Shown here: in pieces, positions 26,740-35,615 of the stretch
Layout of the letters: each line of letters opens with the position of its first letter
How positions within the stretch are numbered: the stretch's first letter is position 1
Source of the DNA: Carnobacterium maltaromaticum DSM 20342
GTDB lineage: Bacteria > Bacillota > Bacilli > Lactobacillales > Carnobacteriaceae
Length of the DNA: 64,000 bases
Direction: 5' to 3'
Assembly: GCF_000744945.1 (NCBI RefSeq)
Contig: NZ_JQMX01000001.1
Location: 1,364,001 to 1,428,000, forward strand
Made by a program: the position numbers and the translations under genes
The notes under the pieces: model-generated
Told to the model about the DNA's origin: nothing
The model's database searches: none
The model's input: the letters and a program-made list of their open reading frames with translations, nothing else

Positions 26740-28587
26740 TTATACTTTAACTATTAATACTTCTTCGTTATTGAGTAATTTCCCTTTATTAGTCAATTCA
26801 ATTGACGAGTACTGTGGACTATTTGTTATAACAACTGGGACTTGAGTTTCATAGCCTGATTCTTTAATTTTTTCTAAATCAAAATTTAAGATTGCTTGTC
26901 CTTTTTTGACTGTTTGCCCCGGCTCTACCAAAGTATCAAAATATTGGCCTTTTAACTCTACAGTATTTAATCCTACATGAATCAAAAGTTCTATTCCTGT
27001 TTCTGATACAAGCCCAATCGCATGTTTTGTTGGAAAAACTGCTTCAATTTTCCCATTAAATGGTGCAATTACTTTTCCTTCAATTGGCTCAATAGCAAAT
27101 CCCTTTCCAAGAGCACCAGAAGCAAAGGCTCCATCCTTTACTTCATTCAAAGGAATTATATTTCCTTTAATCGGATTACTAACTGTTGCATCTTCTAAAA
27201 TAACTTCTTTAACGGATGGTAAATCTACTTCTTTTTCAAATTTGAAACTTAAAATATAAGTTAAAACTGCTGAGACCACTGCTGAAATTAACAAAGCAAT
27301 CACGATATTCCAGAAAAAAACCATCGAATTATCGCCAATATAAAGTAAAATTGCAGGCAAACCTGATGAGCCGGTTGCAAAGCGGTGTGTATTGGTTAAT
27401 CCAGCATATAAACCACCTGCTCCACCACCAATCATAGCAGCAACCAATGGGTATTTTTTCGGTAAATTCACACCATATAATGTTGGTTCAGTAATACCCA
27501 TATAAGCAGTAATTGACCCAGAAACAGCCAACTGCTTCATTTTTTTATCTTTCGTTCTAAAAGCAACTACTGCTGAAGCAGTTGCTTGAGCAATATTTGA
27601 GCAAACACAGCCTGGTCCAAAAATACTATCATAACCAAGTTCTGCCATTTGCATCACGCCTAACGGAGCCACACCATTATGAAGGCCAAACATTACCATA
27701 ATTGGTAGAAAACCACCAATCAAGACAGCTGGTACCCAACTTGCGTTCATACTTAAAAACATAAAGAATCCTGCAAGGTAACCGCCAATAATACTACCAA
27801 TTGGTCCTAGAACTGAAAATGCTAATGTTCCCATAATTAAAAATGTCAGCATCGGTACAAAGACTAATTCAACTGATTTTGGTATCACACGATTGAGGAA
27901 TTTTTCCACATAAGACTGAACCAAAATAATTAAAAGAATTGGAATAACAGATCCAGTATATGTAGCTAAATTGAAAGGAATAATATCAAAAAATTTAACT
28001 GGTTCCCCTGCTGCAACTAATGTGCCCCAATTTGGATGCATCATCATTGCTGCGACAGATGCTGCCAAAATTGGATTACATCTCAACTTTTGAGCAACTG
28101 TGAAAGCTAACATCATCGGTAGGAAGAAAAAGACGCCGTCCGCAAATAAGTTCAATAAATAATAGGTTTGTGATTCTACAGAAACAATTTTAAAAACAAC
28201 TAGCAATGCTAGAACAGCCTTCACCATACCAGCCCCAGATAATGCAGGAATAATTGGTTGGAATGTACCAGCTACAAACTCAATAATGATATTAAACACA
28301 CTTTTTTTATCTGATGGTGCCTTATTTTGTTCACTAACATCAACTTTCTTATCAATTTCTTCAAAGACATCTTTCACATGTGTGCCTATTACAACTTGAT
28401 GAACCCCAGCGTTAACCAAATAAGTTGCTACTCCATCTAGTTCCTCAAGTTCTTCCTTATCTACTTTTTGCTCATCTATTAATTTAAAACGAAGACGAGT
28501 TTGACAATGATACGCATCTGAAATATTTTCTTTTCCACCTAACTTCTCAACAATTTCTTGAGCTAATTTTTCATATTTTTTACTCAT
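26740..28587 (-). CDS. Beta-glucoside PTS transporter, EIIBCA
   Basis: A 615-residue permease with domains IIB (about 1-90, phosphorylated Cys28 in YHCQTRLRF), IIC (about 100-460, ten or so helices) and IIA (about 480-615, His in GIELLIHVGLNTV). The order B-C-A and the sequences fit the beta-glucoside BglP group. It takes up aryl-beta-glucosides or cellobiose-like sugars and phosphorylates them for the GH1 enzyme next door. The upstream region holds a cre-like site and a 19-bp palindrome; no BglG-type antiterminator gene or RAT site is evident, and an RpiR regulator takes that place. Confidence 0.92.
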   Translation of the reverse strand: MSKKYEKLAQEIVEKLGGKENISDAYHCQTRLRFKLIDEQKVDKEELEELDGVATYLVNAGVHQVVIGTHVKDVFEEIDKKVDVSEQNKAPSDKKSVFNIIIEFVAGTFQPIIPALSGAGMVKAVLALLVVFKIVSVESQTYYLLNLFADGVFFFLPMMLAFTVAQKLRCNPILAASVAAMMMHPNWGTLVAAGEPVKFFDIIPFNLATYTGSVIPILLIILVQSYVEKFLNRVIPKSVELVFVPMLTFLIMGTLAFSVLGPIGSIIGGYLAGFFMFLSMNASWVPAVLIGGFLPIMVMFGLHNGVAPLGVMQMAELGYDSIFGPGCVCSNIAQATASAVVAFRTKDKKMKQLAVSGSITAYMGITEPTLYGVNLPKKYPLVAAMIGGGAGGLYAGLTNTHRFATGSSGLPAILLYIGDNSMVFFWNIVIALLISAVVSAVLTYILSFKFEKEVDLPSVKEVILEDATVSNPIKGNIIPLNEVKDGAFASGALGKGFAIEPIEGKVIAPFNGKIEAVFPTKHAIGLVSETGIELLIHVGLNTVELKGQYFDTLVEPGQTVKKGQAILNFDLEKIKESGYETQVPVVITNSPQYSSIELTNKGKLLNNEEVLIVKV

Positions 28588-28621
28588 GGATTTCTCCCTT
28601 CAATGTAACAAGATCCTATTT

Positions 28622-28686
28622 TGAATAACCTGGTTATTCAACTCTTGTTTATAATCGAACTTTACCACTTATTGATAACGTTTCCA
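28622..28686 (-). promoter_or_regulatory. Cre-like site and palindromic operator upstream of the PTS gene
   Basis: TGAATAACCTGGTTATTCA at 28622-28640 is a perfect palindrome with 9-bp arms and one central base, a candidate RpiR operator. TGATAACGTTTCCA at 28673-28686 reads TGGAAACGTTATCA on the coding strand and fits the catabolite-responsive element consensus for CcpA. Both lie between rpiR and the PTS gene. Confidence 0.65.
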
Positions 28687-28787
28687 ATAGTTTCAAAACA
28701 TATCGAAACATATTCCATAAAAAACCAAAATAAGCTACTTTCACTGAAATTCATTTCACCCTTAAGTCTTTTATTTACAAAATAAAA

Positions 28788-28820
28788 AAGCATTCAGAAG
28801 ATTTCACTCTTCTAAATACT
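28788..28820 (-). terminator. Terminator after rpiR
   Basis: AGTATT-AGAAGA pairs with TCTTCT-AATGCT and is followed by TTTTTTATTT on the reverse strand; two mismatches in the arms. Confidence 0.6.
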
Positions 28821-28828
28821 TAATCATG

Positions 28829-29722
28829 CTAAAATTTTTCAGATAGCTCTTTAAAGGTTGCTTGCCTTTTAGACTCTAATAATTTTGAATTTGAAATTTT
28901 ATTCTTTTTGTTGACTTCATAATCAAGTGAAAATACTTTTGCAAATAAAGCATCCAGAATAAATAAAATTGATTCTTGTGTCGCAAAATTAGCAATCTTA
29001 GAGTATAATTTTTCTTTACTAGAAATATTGAGTATGACATCTGAGTAATCCCTTAAGTAGTTTTCACCACCACTTGTAATACTAATGATTGGTACAGAAT
29101 TTTTCATTAATAACTTTACGTTACTCGTTGGATTGTCATCATGACTATTTCCTGAATAAGAAATCATAATTGCACAATCTTTATCATTTAATGTTTGAGT
29201 AATAACACCACTTTCACCAGAATTTGCCATGATTGCTTTTTTTTGAATGGATAACAAGTTTCTTTTAATGAGTTCACCATAATAATAGTTTGGGCTCGTC
29301 CCATAAATCACAACACTATCAGCACGATGGAGAAGTTCTGCCGCCTTATTAAGATCTTCTGCTACAATCAAAGAAACAGTATCTTTGATACTCTGAATTT
29401 TCAAAGTAGCAATGCTTTCAATAATTTCTAATGTATCATGTTGCGCTGAAAAAGGAAAATTTGGATCAACATCTAAATAGGCATTGTCATCATGATAAGC
29501 TACTTCATGGCTAAAAGCATACATAAATTCCTTCCAGCCAGAATATCCAAAGTATTTAGCAAATCGGACTAAGGTTGGTTTAGACGTAAAAGTTTGTTTG
29601 GCAATCTCTTCCATTGTATAAGATTTTAGTTGATCACGATTTTCAAGAATAAATTCGCCTATCACCCGACGAGCATCATTTTGTTTAAAGACTGCTTCTT
29701 CAATTTTTTGAAAAAGATACAT
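28829..29722 (-). CDS. RpiR/MurR family regulator of the beta-glucoside operon
   Basis: A 297-residue regulator with an N-terminal HTH (MEEIAKQTFTSKPTLVRFAKYFGYSGWKEF) and a C-terminal SIS sugar-phosphate-binding domain (VVIYGTSPNYYYGELIKRNL, then ISYSGNSHDD). It lies just upstream of the PTS and glucosidase genes, so it probably senses the phosphorylated sugar and binds the palindrome before the PTS gene. ATG at 29722 lies 9 bases after GGAGG; another ATG at 29728 is too close to it. The longer frame overlaps the upstream MerR gene. Confidence 0.87.
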   Translation of the reverse strand: MYLFQKIEEAVFKQNDARRVIGEFILENRDQLKSYTMEEIAKQTFTSKPTLVRFAKYFGYSGWKEFMYAFSHEVAYHDDNAYLDVDPNFPFSAQHDTLEIIESIATLKIQSIKDTVSLIVAEDLNKAAELLHRADSVVIYGTSPNYYYGELIKRNLLSIQKKAIMANSGESGVITQTLNDKDCAIMISYSGNSHDDNPTSNVKLLMKNSVPIISITSGGENYLRDYSDVILNISSKEKLYSKIANFATQESILFILDALFAKVFSLDYEVNKKNKISNSKLLESKRQATFKELSEKF

Positions 29723-29756
29723 TTTCATTAACCTCCATTTTAAACTAGTTAAGTTT

Positions 29757-30137
29757 TTATTCTGTATATAGATTTTCACTAGACTGCTTGATTTTATAAT
29801 TGTAATTCTCGATTTTCTTTTCTAATTTAGCAACAGTTCCATTAATTGTGGCCTGTTTCTTTAAAAGTTTCTGATATTCATCCATCAAAATTTCTTTTCT
29901 TTCAATTAAAGTTTCTTCACCAATTTGATACAACTCTGAATATTTTGAAAGAGAATGAATGGATAAACCTGAATCTCTCATGCATTTAATAAATTCAACC
30001 CACTTTAAATCCTCTTCTTGAAAATCTCTTGTTCCTGACTTGTTACGGGTAATTGCTGGCATTAATCCTTGACTTTCATAGTACCTAATCGTAGCTGGTG
30101 TCATATTATATTTTGCTGCAACTTCTGAAATATTCAT
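29757..30137 (-). CDS. MerR family regulator (AdhR-like)
   Basis: A 126-residue MerR protein: HTH with MNISEVAAKYNMTPATIRYYESQGLMPAITR, then a long coiled coil (about 75-118) and no separate effector domain. It is divergent from a carboxymuconolactone decarboxylase-type gene whose promoter has a 19-bp spacer with the palindrome AAAGTGCACTTT. The same operator occurs before an aldo-keto reductase gene at 32423. Bacillus AdhR, which answers aldehyde stress, controls similar genes through CTTAAAG-N4-CTTTAAG-like sites. An aldehyde or electrophile response is thus a fair inference. Confidence 0.85.
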   Translation of the reverse strand: MNISEVAAKYNMTPATIRYYESQGLMPAITRNKSGTRDFQEEDLKWVEFIKCMRDSGLSIHSLSKYSELYQIGEETLIERKEILMDEYQKLLKKQATINGTVAKLEKKIENYNYKIKQSSENLYTE

Positions 30138-30199
30138 AGCAACTCATCCCTATTCTGTATTTTAAGTACTTGTTCCATCTATCTTACCAATATTTCCTC

Positions 30200-30230
30200 T
30201 TGATTTAAAGTGCACTTTATAGTGTATACT
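30200..30230 (+). promoter_or_regulatory. MerR (AdhR-like) promoter, site 1
   Basis: TTGATT (30200-30205), exactly 19-bp spacer (30206-30224) with the palindrome AAAGTGCACTTT, TATACT (30225-30230). It drives the decarboxylase-like and metallo-hydrolase genes. Confidence 0.82.
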
Positions 30231-30262
30231 TTAAGTAGATGTATTATGAGGAGGTTTTCAAT

Positions 30263-30580
30263 ATGGAAAAAATTACAGCAGGACGTGACCAACTCGGTGA
30301 ATTTGCACCAAAATTCGCTGAACTAAATGATGATGTTTTATTTGGACAAGTTTGGTCAAGAGAAGATAAGCTTAACCCTCGTGATCGCTCAATTGTTACG
30401 ATTACTGCCTTAATTTCTGGTGGTAACTTTGAGCAGTTAGTCTTTCATATGGGAAAAGCAAAAGAAAATGGTGTGACTAAAGAAGAGATATCCGAAATCA
30501 TTACTCATCTTGCCTTTTATACTGGATGGCCAAAAGCTTGGTCAGCTTTTACTATCGCTAAAGAGATTTATGAAAAATAA
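30263..30580 (+). CDS. Carboxymuconolactone decarboxylase family protein
   Basis: A 105-residue protein of the CMD/AhpD-like fold (SIVTITALISGGNFEQLVFHMGKAKENGVTKEEISEIITHLAFYTGWPKAWSAF). Members are decarboxylases or peroxide-reducing proteins; here no CxxC motif of AhpD is seen. Bacillus yraC, under AdhR, is a close parallel in context. ATG at 30263 follows GAGGAGG; the longer frame is not needed. A metallo-hydrolase gene follows 18 bases later. Confidence 0.85.
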   Translation: MEKITAGRDQLGEFAPKFAELNDDVLFGQVWSREDKLNPRDRSIVTITALISGGNFEQLVFHMGKAKENGVTKEEISEIITHLAFYTGWPKAWSAFTIAKEIYEK

Positions 30581-30598
30581 TTATTTTGGAGGGAGAAA

Positions 30599-31402
30599 AT
30601 GATGAACAAACTACCACAAGCAACACCACCAAAAACAATTCCTTTTGGCCCAGAAGCTTTTCAAAAAAGTAATCATACTGAAATCAGATGGCTGGGAAAT
30701 TCAGGTATATTTTTAAATAGTAGAGGCTATTGCATGATGGTCGATCCAGTTTTAGAGGGCTTCGATTTACCTTTATTGATTGATATGCCAATAAAAACAG
30801 ATCAAGTGCCACATTTAGATAGTATTCTTATCACCCATTCAGACAATGATCATTTTAGTATACCAACTTTAGAAAAATTACTGCCTTTGACAACGGCTCT
30901 CCACGCACCAAAATATGTAGCGGGCTTGGTCAAAGAAAAAATAAATCATGAGGCAATTGGTCATGATATACATGCTTCTTTTGATGATGGTCCCTTAAAA
31001 ATAACTTTAACACCTGCTGATCATTTATGGCAAAATGAAAGTAAAAAATATGATCGTATCTTTAAATTAGAAGACTTTTGCGGATTTTGGATTGAAACAC
31101 CCGATGGAACCTTATGGATTCCTGGAGATTCCAAATTGTTGCCATCCCATTTAGAAATGCCTGAACCTAATGCTATTCTCTTTGATTTTTCTGATAATGA
31201 ATGGCATATTGGCTTAGATAACGCGATTAAACTTGCTAATACCTATCCAAATGCTGATTTGATTTTATCTCATTGGGGCACAGTTGATGCTCCTCAAATG
31301 AATGTTTTTAATGGAAATCCAGCTGACCTACTTCATAGAGTAGACAATCCTGAAAGAATCCAGATAGTTGCTGCTGGAGATGTTTTTATTTTAGAAAAAT
31401 AA
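30599..31402 (+). CDS. MBL-fold metallo-hydrolase
   Basis: A 267-residue metallo-beta-lactamase-fold hydrolase. The metal motif is THSDNDHFS (HxDxDH variant), with further ligands in DHLW, PGDSKL and SHWG. It resembles UlaG/lactonase-like members. Second gene after the CMD protein under the MerR-type promoter. GGAGGGAG precedes it; either of two adjacent ATG codons could start it. The substrate is unknown. Confidence 0.82.
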   Translation: MMNKLPQATPPKTIPFGPEAFQKSNHTEIRWLGNSGIFLNSRGYCMMVDPVLEGFDLPLLIDMPIKTDQVPHLDSILITHSDNDHFSIPTLEKLLPLTTALHAPKYVAGLVKEKINHEAIGHDIHASFDDGPLKITLTPADHLWQNESKKYDRIFKLEDFCGFWIETPDGTLWIPGDSKLLPSHLEMPEPNAILFDFSDNEWHIGLDNAIKLANTYPNADLILSHWGTVDAPQMNVFNGNPADLLHRVDNPERIQIVAAGDVFILEK

Positions 31403-31444
31403 AAAAGAACTTCCCATTCATTAATGAATGGGAAGTTCTTTTTT
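31402..31444. terminator. Perfect bidirectional terminator
   Basis: AAAAAAGAACTTCCCATTCA and its exact complement with a 4-base loop, between the metallo-hydrolase and the converging aldo-keto reductase gene. Confidence 0.93.
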
Positions 31445-32423
31445 AAGCATGCCCTATTACTTTATGAGGAATATAAGGTTCCTCCAAATAAAGAATGTCT
31501 GCTTGGCTTAATTTGAAATCCACAGCTCCTACAGCTGTTTCAATATGGTTCATTTTAGTTGCACCAATGACAGGTGCCACTACAGGATTTTTTTGAAGTA
31601 ACCATCCTAAGGCAATATTAACTTTATTCGTCTCATATTTAGCTGCTAACTCAGCCACTCGATCTATAATCATCTGATCTTTGTCAGCCGTTTCATCATA
31701 TTTAGCTTTTTGTGCATTATCTGTAGTGCTTCGTTTGGTTACTTCTGTAGCGCTTCGAATTAATCGACCTGATGCCATTGGACTATATGGTGTGAGTGCA
31801 ATTTTTTCTGAAAGACAATAAGGTATCATTTCACGTTCTTCTTCACGATAAATCAAATTTAAATGATTTTGCATTGAGACAAATTTTGTCCATCCATTTT
31901 TTTCTGCTATATTATTTGCTTTTTGAAATTGATAAGCATACATCGCAGAAGCCCCTATATATCTTGCTTTTCCAGCTTTAACAACATCATTTAATGCTTC
32001 CATTGTTTCTTCAATTGGTGTAAATGGATCCCAGCGATGAATGATATATAAATCTACATAGTCAGTTTGCAAACGGTTCAAACTTTGATCTATTTGAGAC
32101 ATAATAGCTTTTCTTGATAATCCTTGTCCATTTGGACCATCAAACATTTTTTGATGAACTTTTGTTGCTAGTACAATTTCATCCCGATTTGCATAGTCTT
32201 TCAATGCTTGACCTAAAATTTCTTCACTTCTACCTAAAGAATATACATTTGCAGTATCAAAAAAGTTGATACCAAGTTCTAGTGCTCTTTTAATTAGCGG
32301 TCTACTATCTTCTTCTTCAAGGACCCATTTATGAATCCAATTTTTAGGGTCTCCAAAGCTCATTGTACCTAAGCAAATCCTTGAAACATCTAGACCAGTA
32401 TTTCCTAATTTTGTATACTCCAT
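31443..32423 (-). CDS. Aldo-keto reductase
   Basis: A 326-residue NADPH-dependent aldo-keto reductase. The catalytic tetrad is visible: Asp and Tyr in NFFDTANVYSLGRSEE, Lys in VLATKVH and His in YIIHRWDPF. The C-terminal GATKMNHIETAV fits cofactor binding. Unlike the copy at 14301-15217 this one is intact. Its promoter carries the same operator as the MerR-controlled decarboxylase gene, so it should be part of the aldehyde-response regulon. ATG at 32423 is preferred over an ATG 9 bases upstream that abuts the GAGAGG site. Confidence 0.92.
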   Translation of the reverse strand: MEYTKLGNTGLDVSRICLGTMSFGDPKNWIHKWVLEEEDSRPLIKRALELGINFFDTANVYSLGRSEEILGQALKDYANRDEIVLATKVHQKMFDGPNGQGLSRKAIMSQIDQSLNRLQTDYVDLYIIHRWDPFTPIEETMEALNDVVKAGKARYIGASAMYAYQFQKANNIAEKNGWTKFVSMQNHLNLIYREEEREMIPYCLSEKIALTPYSPMASGRLIRSATEVTKRSTTDNAQKAKYDETADKDQMIIDRVAELAAKYETNKVNIALGWLLQKNPVVAPVIGATKMNHIETAVGAVDFKLSQADILYLEEPYIPHKVIGHA

Positions 32424-32462
32424 TTTTATCATCCTCTCAGTCTCGTACTTGTTCTGTTATAT

Positions 32463-32493
32463 ATTATACAACTTAAAGTGCACTTTAATGCAA
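32463..32493 (-). promoter_or_regulatory. MerR (AdhR-like) promoter, site 2
   Basis: Reverse strand: TTGCAT (32488-32493), exactly 19-bp spacer with AAAGTGCACTTT, TATAAT (32463-32468). Same operator and spacing as the site at 30200-30230. Confidence 0.82.
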
Positions 32494-32630
32494 GGGTTAA
32501 AGCTTAATCCAATACTCTTTAATTTTCTAATTGATTTGATACAAACAATTAGAGCAACTATACATCAAACCAGTTTTTTGCTAGAATACCATAATTAAGA
32601 TTGGTACCAATTTCACTTTCTCCATGAAAT

Positions 32631-32662
32631 AAAAACCGAATCTTAGCCTTGATTCGGTTTTG
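32631..32662 (-). terminator. Terminator after the SDR gene
   Basis: AAAACCGAATC pairs with GATTCGGTTTT across a 9-base loop, followed on the reverse strand by TATTTCATGG. Confidence 0.75.
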
Positions 32663-32687
32663 GTATTTCATTTAAATAAGCAATAAA

Positions 32688-33434
32688 TTACCAGGGTTGA
32701 CTAGTTGGACCTACAGTAAACTCATTGATATTCACATCTTCTGGTTGATCAATTGCATAAGCAACAATGCTTGCAACTCGTTCTGGTGCAATACCATATT
32801 TATCGTATAAACTAGTCATTCCCTCAGCCGTTTTTGAGTCTGTAATTTTATCAAGTAGCTCTGTATTAATTGCAGCTGGATAAATTGTTGCTGTGCGAAT
32901 ATTAGTTCCTTCTTGCGCCGATTCCATTCGTAAGACTTCCATCAAATCACGAATCGCCCATTTCGTTGCCCCATAAACAGCACCGCCTGGATAAGCTTTA
33001 AGTCCTGCTACCGATGATGTAGTCAGTACATGTCCCGACTTTTGCTCAACAAAGTAAGGTAAGACTGCTGCCAGACCATTTAGTACCCCTTTAATATTGA
33101 TATCAATCATTTGATCCCACTCATCTTCTTTAAGTGCAGACAATGGGGAATTAGGCATGATACCCGCATTTAAAAAGATAACATCTACTTTTCCATAAGT
33201 CTTAATAGTAAAATCTACCAATTTTTGATTATCAATCCGTTTCGTTACATCTGTTACAAAATAAACTGCTTCACCTGAATTTTCTTTAATTTTTTCAACA
33301 ATTGTTTGTAGTTTTTCTTCTCTACGTGCTGCTAATACTAATTTTGCTCCTTTTTGGGCTAATAAAATTGCTGTTGCTTCTCCAATTCCTGATGAGGCTC
33401 CTGTAATAATTATTACTTTATCTTTAATTGACAT
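32688..33434 (-). CDS. Short-chain dehydrogenase/reductase
   Basis: A 248-residue SDR oxidoreductase with cofactor motif TGASSGIGEA, NAG at FLNAGIMP, catalytic Ser in LTTSSVAG and YxxxK in YGATKWA. The Arg in AARREEK suggests NADPH preference. Third gene of a unit after an acetyltransferase gene and a cyclophilin-like gene, facing a LysR regulator; such clusters are common in Firmicutes. Substrate unknown. Confidence 0.9.
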   Translation of the reverse strand: MSIKDKVIIITGASSGIGEATAILLAQKGAKLVLAARREEKLQTIVEKIKENSGEAVYFVTDVTKRIDNQKLVDFTIKTYGKVDVIFLNAGIMPNSPLSALKEDEWDQMIDINIKGVLNGLAAVLPYFVEQKSGHVLTTSSVAGLKAYPGGAVYGATKWAIRDLMEVLRMESAQEGTNIRTATIYPAAINTELLDKITDSKTAEGMTSLYDKYGIAPERVASIVAYAIDQPEDVNINEFTVGPTSQPW

Positions 33435-33456
33435 TATTTTCGCTCCTTTGTTACTT

Positions 33457-33795
33457 TTATTTTACTAATATGACGTTGATTGTTTCTATTTCTGAAATGA
33501 AATCGAGTTGATCAACTTCCTTAACTTTGCCTATTTTAGTATATGAGTAATTGGTAGAGAATGTTTTATAAAAGAGGACAAGGCAATCTGAACCATAAAG
33601 CATAATATCTCCTTTTTTAATTTCATCTACTTTTTCTTCCTGTGTTGGCAATATTTCTGAAAAATAAGCATATTTTTCATTGCCATGTAAATCATTCATT
33701 TTTAGATTTATTGGAAGTCTAGCAATTAATTCTTTTGTTGCTTGATTAGATACCAATTCAATTTGAAAGAGTTGCTTGCCGATTATTATATTCAT
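33457..33795 (-). CDS. Cyclophilin-like fold protein
   Basis: A 112-residue protein. NIIIGKQLFQIELVSNQATKELIARLP at the start and GDIMLYGSDCLVLFYKTFSTNYSYTKIGKV later match the small cyclophilin-like family often found next to SDR and aldo-keto reductase genes under LysR regulators. It lacks the usual prolyl isomerase active-site pattern. Function unknown. Middle gene of the unit. Confidence 0.75.
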   Translation of the reverse strand: MNIIIGKQLFQIELVSNQATKELIARLPINLKMNDLHGNEKYAYFSEILPTQEEKVDEIKKGDIMLYGSDCLVLFYKTFSTNYSYTKIGKVKEVDQLDFISEIETINVILVK

Positions 33796-33825
33796 AACAG
33801 TTAGCTCTCCGTTTTTTTATATTCC

Positions 33826-34395
33826 TTACTCTTCTTCAATCTCTCGAACTACTTTGGCTGGACTTCCCACCACAATAACATTATCCGGAACATCCTTCGT
33901 TACGGTTGAATCTGCAGCAACAATCGAATTTTTTCCAATTGTAACCCCAGGTAAAACAGTCACATTTGCCCCAAGCCATGCGTTCTTCTTAATATAAATT
34001 GGCTCTACTTTAATTCCGCGTCTTTTTTTAGGAGAAATCAGGTGATTCACTGTAATTAATCTAGAACCTGGACCTATCAATACTTGATCTTCAATCGTAA
34101 TGCCACCTAAATCGACAAATGTTACATTTTGATTGATAAAAATATCTTTTCCAAATCTGATATGTTTACCGAAATCACTATAGAAAGGTTGTGAAATTTT
34201 TACCGATGAGTCAATTTTTTGACTTGTAATTTTCTCTAGATGTTTTAAAACTTCCTCATTAGGATAATAGTCTGCATTTAACATCATTAGCAATTGCTCA
34301 TTATTTTTCTTCACTGAATGGATTTCTTCAAATAAGGGTGAATCTTTTACTATTTCTTTTCCTATAATCTTCTGTAATAAACTTATGTTTGACAT
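33826..34395 (-). CDS. Sugar O-acetyltransferase (maltose/galactoside type)
   Basis: A 189-residue left-handed beta-helix acetyltransferase. Hexapeptide repeats run through IRFGKDIFINQNVTFVDLGG and NAWLGANVTVLPGVTIGKNS; the catalytic His is in ITVNHLISP. The N-terminal Mac-type part is shorter than usual. First gene of the acetyltransferase-cyclophilin-SDR unit, behind AAGGAGGGG. Confidence 0.87.
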   Translation of the reverse strand: MSNISLLQKIIGKEIVKDSPLFEEIHSVKKNNEQLLMMLNADYYPNEEVLKHLEKITSQKIDSSVKISQPFYSDFGKHIRFGKDIFINQNVTFVDLGGITIEDQVLIGPGSRLITVNHLISPKKRRGIKVEPIYIKKNAWLGANVTVLPGVTIGKNSIVAADSTVTKDVPDNVIVVGSPAKVVREIEEE

Positions 34396-34521
34396 TTCTT
34401 TTCCCCTCCTTACATATTTATTAAATTTCTACTATCTAAATTATACTTGAATCAGTTATACTTAACTAATACCAATAAAACATGGTTAACTATTCTTTTT
34501 AGCTATAGGAAGGAGTATTAA

Positions 34522-35391
34522 ATGGAACTACGCGTGTTAACTTACTTTTTAACTGTTGCAAGAGAGAAAACAATTAGTAAAGCGGCTGAAGTCTTACATT
34601 TATCTCAGCCAACTCTTTCAAAACAATTAAAAGAATTAGAAGAAGAGTTAGGTGTCACACTATTTATTCGCGGAAATCGATTTATCACATTAACGGAGGA
34701 TGGCATCTATTTAATGAATAGAGGAAAAGAAATTTTATCTTTGGTTGAGTCAACAACAACGAACCTTATTAAAAATGAAGTGATTAGTGGAGAATTAACG
34801 ATTGGCGGTGGGGAATCACAAGCATTTGATTTTCTTAGTCGTATTTTACATGGACTTAGGAACGATTACCCAGAAATTAATATCCACCTTTACAGTGGAA
34901 ATGCTGATGATGTATTGGAAAAAATTGATAAAGGGCTTTTAGATTTTGGACTCGTTATCGACCCCGTAGAAAAACAAAAATACGAATATATCCGATTACC
35001 TTTAGTTGATTCGTGGGGAATTTTAGTCAATAAATCACATCCTATAGCTTATAAAAAAACAGTCACACCAAAAGATATTCAACAAACTCCTTTGCTTATT
35101 TCAAATCAATCTTTTGTTGATAACCAGCTTTCTGAATGGTTTGGAGGAAATATAGAGCATCTGAATGTTATTGGCACATATAACCTACTTTATAATGCTT
35201 CATTGTTGGTAAAAGAGGGAGTTGCAAGTGTACTTTGTATTGATGGTATTGTGAATACGGCGAATACAAACCTAACCTTTGTTCCCTTTTCTCCCCCGTT
35301 AACGGCAAATATTAATATTGTTTGGAAAAAGGGCCAAATATTTTCAAGTGCTTCAAAGGAATTTCTACGTTTACTGAAATTATTGGTTTAG
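34522..35391 (+). CDS. LysR family regulator
   Basis: A 289-residue LysR-type regulator with N-terminal HTH (MELRVLTYFLTVAREKTISKAAEVLHLSQPTLSKQLKELE) and a periplasmic-binding-like effector domain (from about 90). It is divergent from the acetyltransferase unit with a 126-bp gap, the usual layout for a LysR protein and its target. Effector unknown. Confidence 0.92.
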   Translation: MELRVLTYFLTVAREKTISKAAEVLHLSQPTLSKQLKELEEELGVTLFIRGNRFITLTEDGIYLMNRGKEILSLVESTTTNLIKNEVISGELTIGGGESQAFDFLSRILHGLRNDYPEINIHLYSGNADDVLEKIDKGLLDFGLVIDPVEKQKYEYIRLPLVDSWGILVNKSHPIAYKKTVTPKDIQQTPLLISNQSFVDNQLSEWFGGNIEHLNVIGTYNLLYNASLLVKEGVASVLCIDGIVNTANTNLTFVPFSPPLTANINIVWKKGQIFSSASKEFLRLLKLLV

Positions 35392-35615
35392 TGTTCTACT
35401 TGATTAAGTCAATATTTCATACATTTTCCTAAAACATTTTGCACTTTTTATATTTGTAAGTTACATTTAAAACAAAAATAAATATATAAAAATATTTTTT
35501 TATAGTCTTAGGAATTATGTTATACTAACAAAAATAGGTTAGTTTCAACATGATGTAAAGAAACTTATACTATCAACTAAAATCATAATTATATATAATT
35601 AAGGAGTGATATTTT

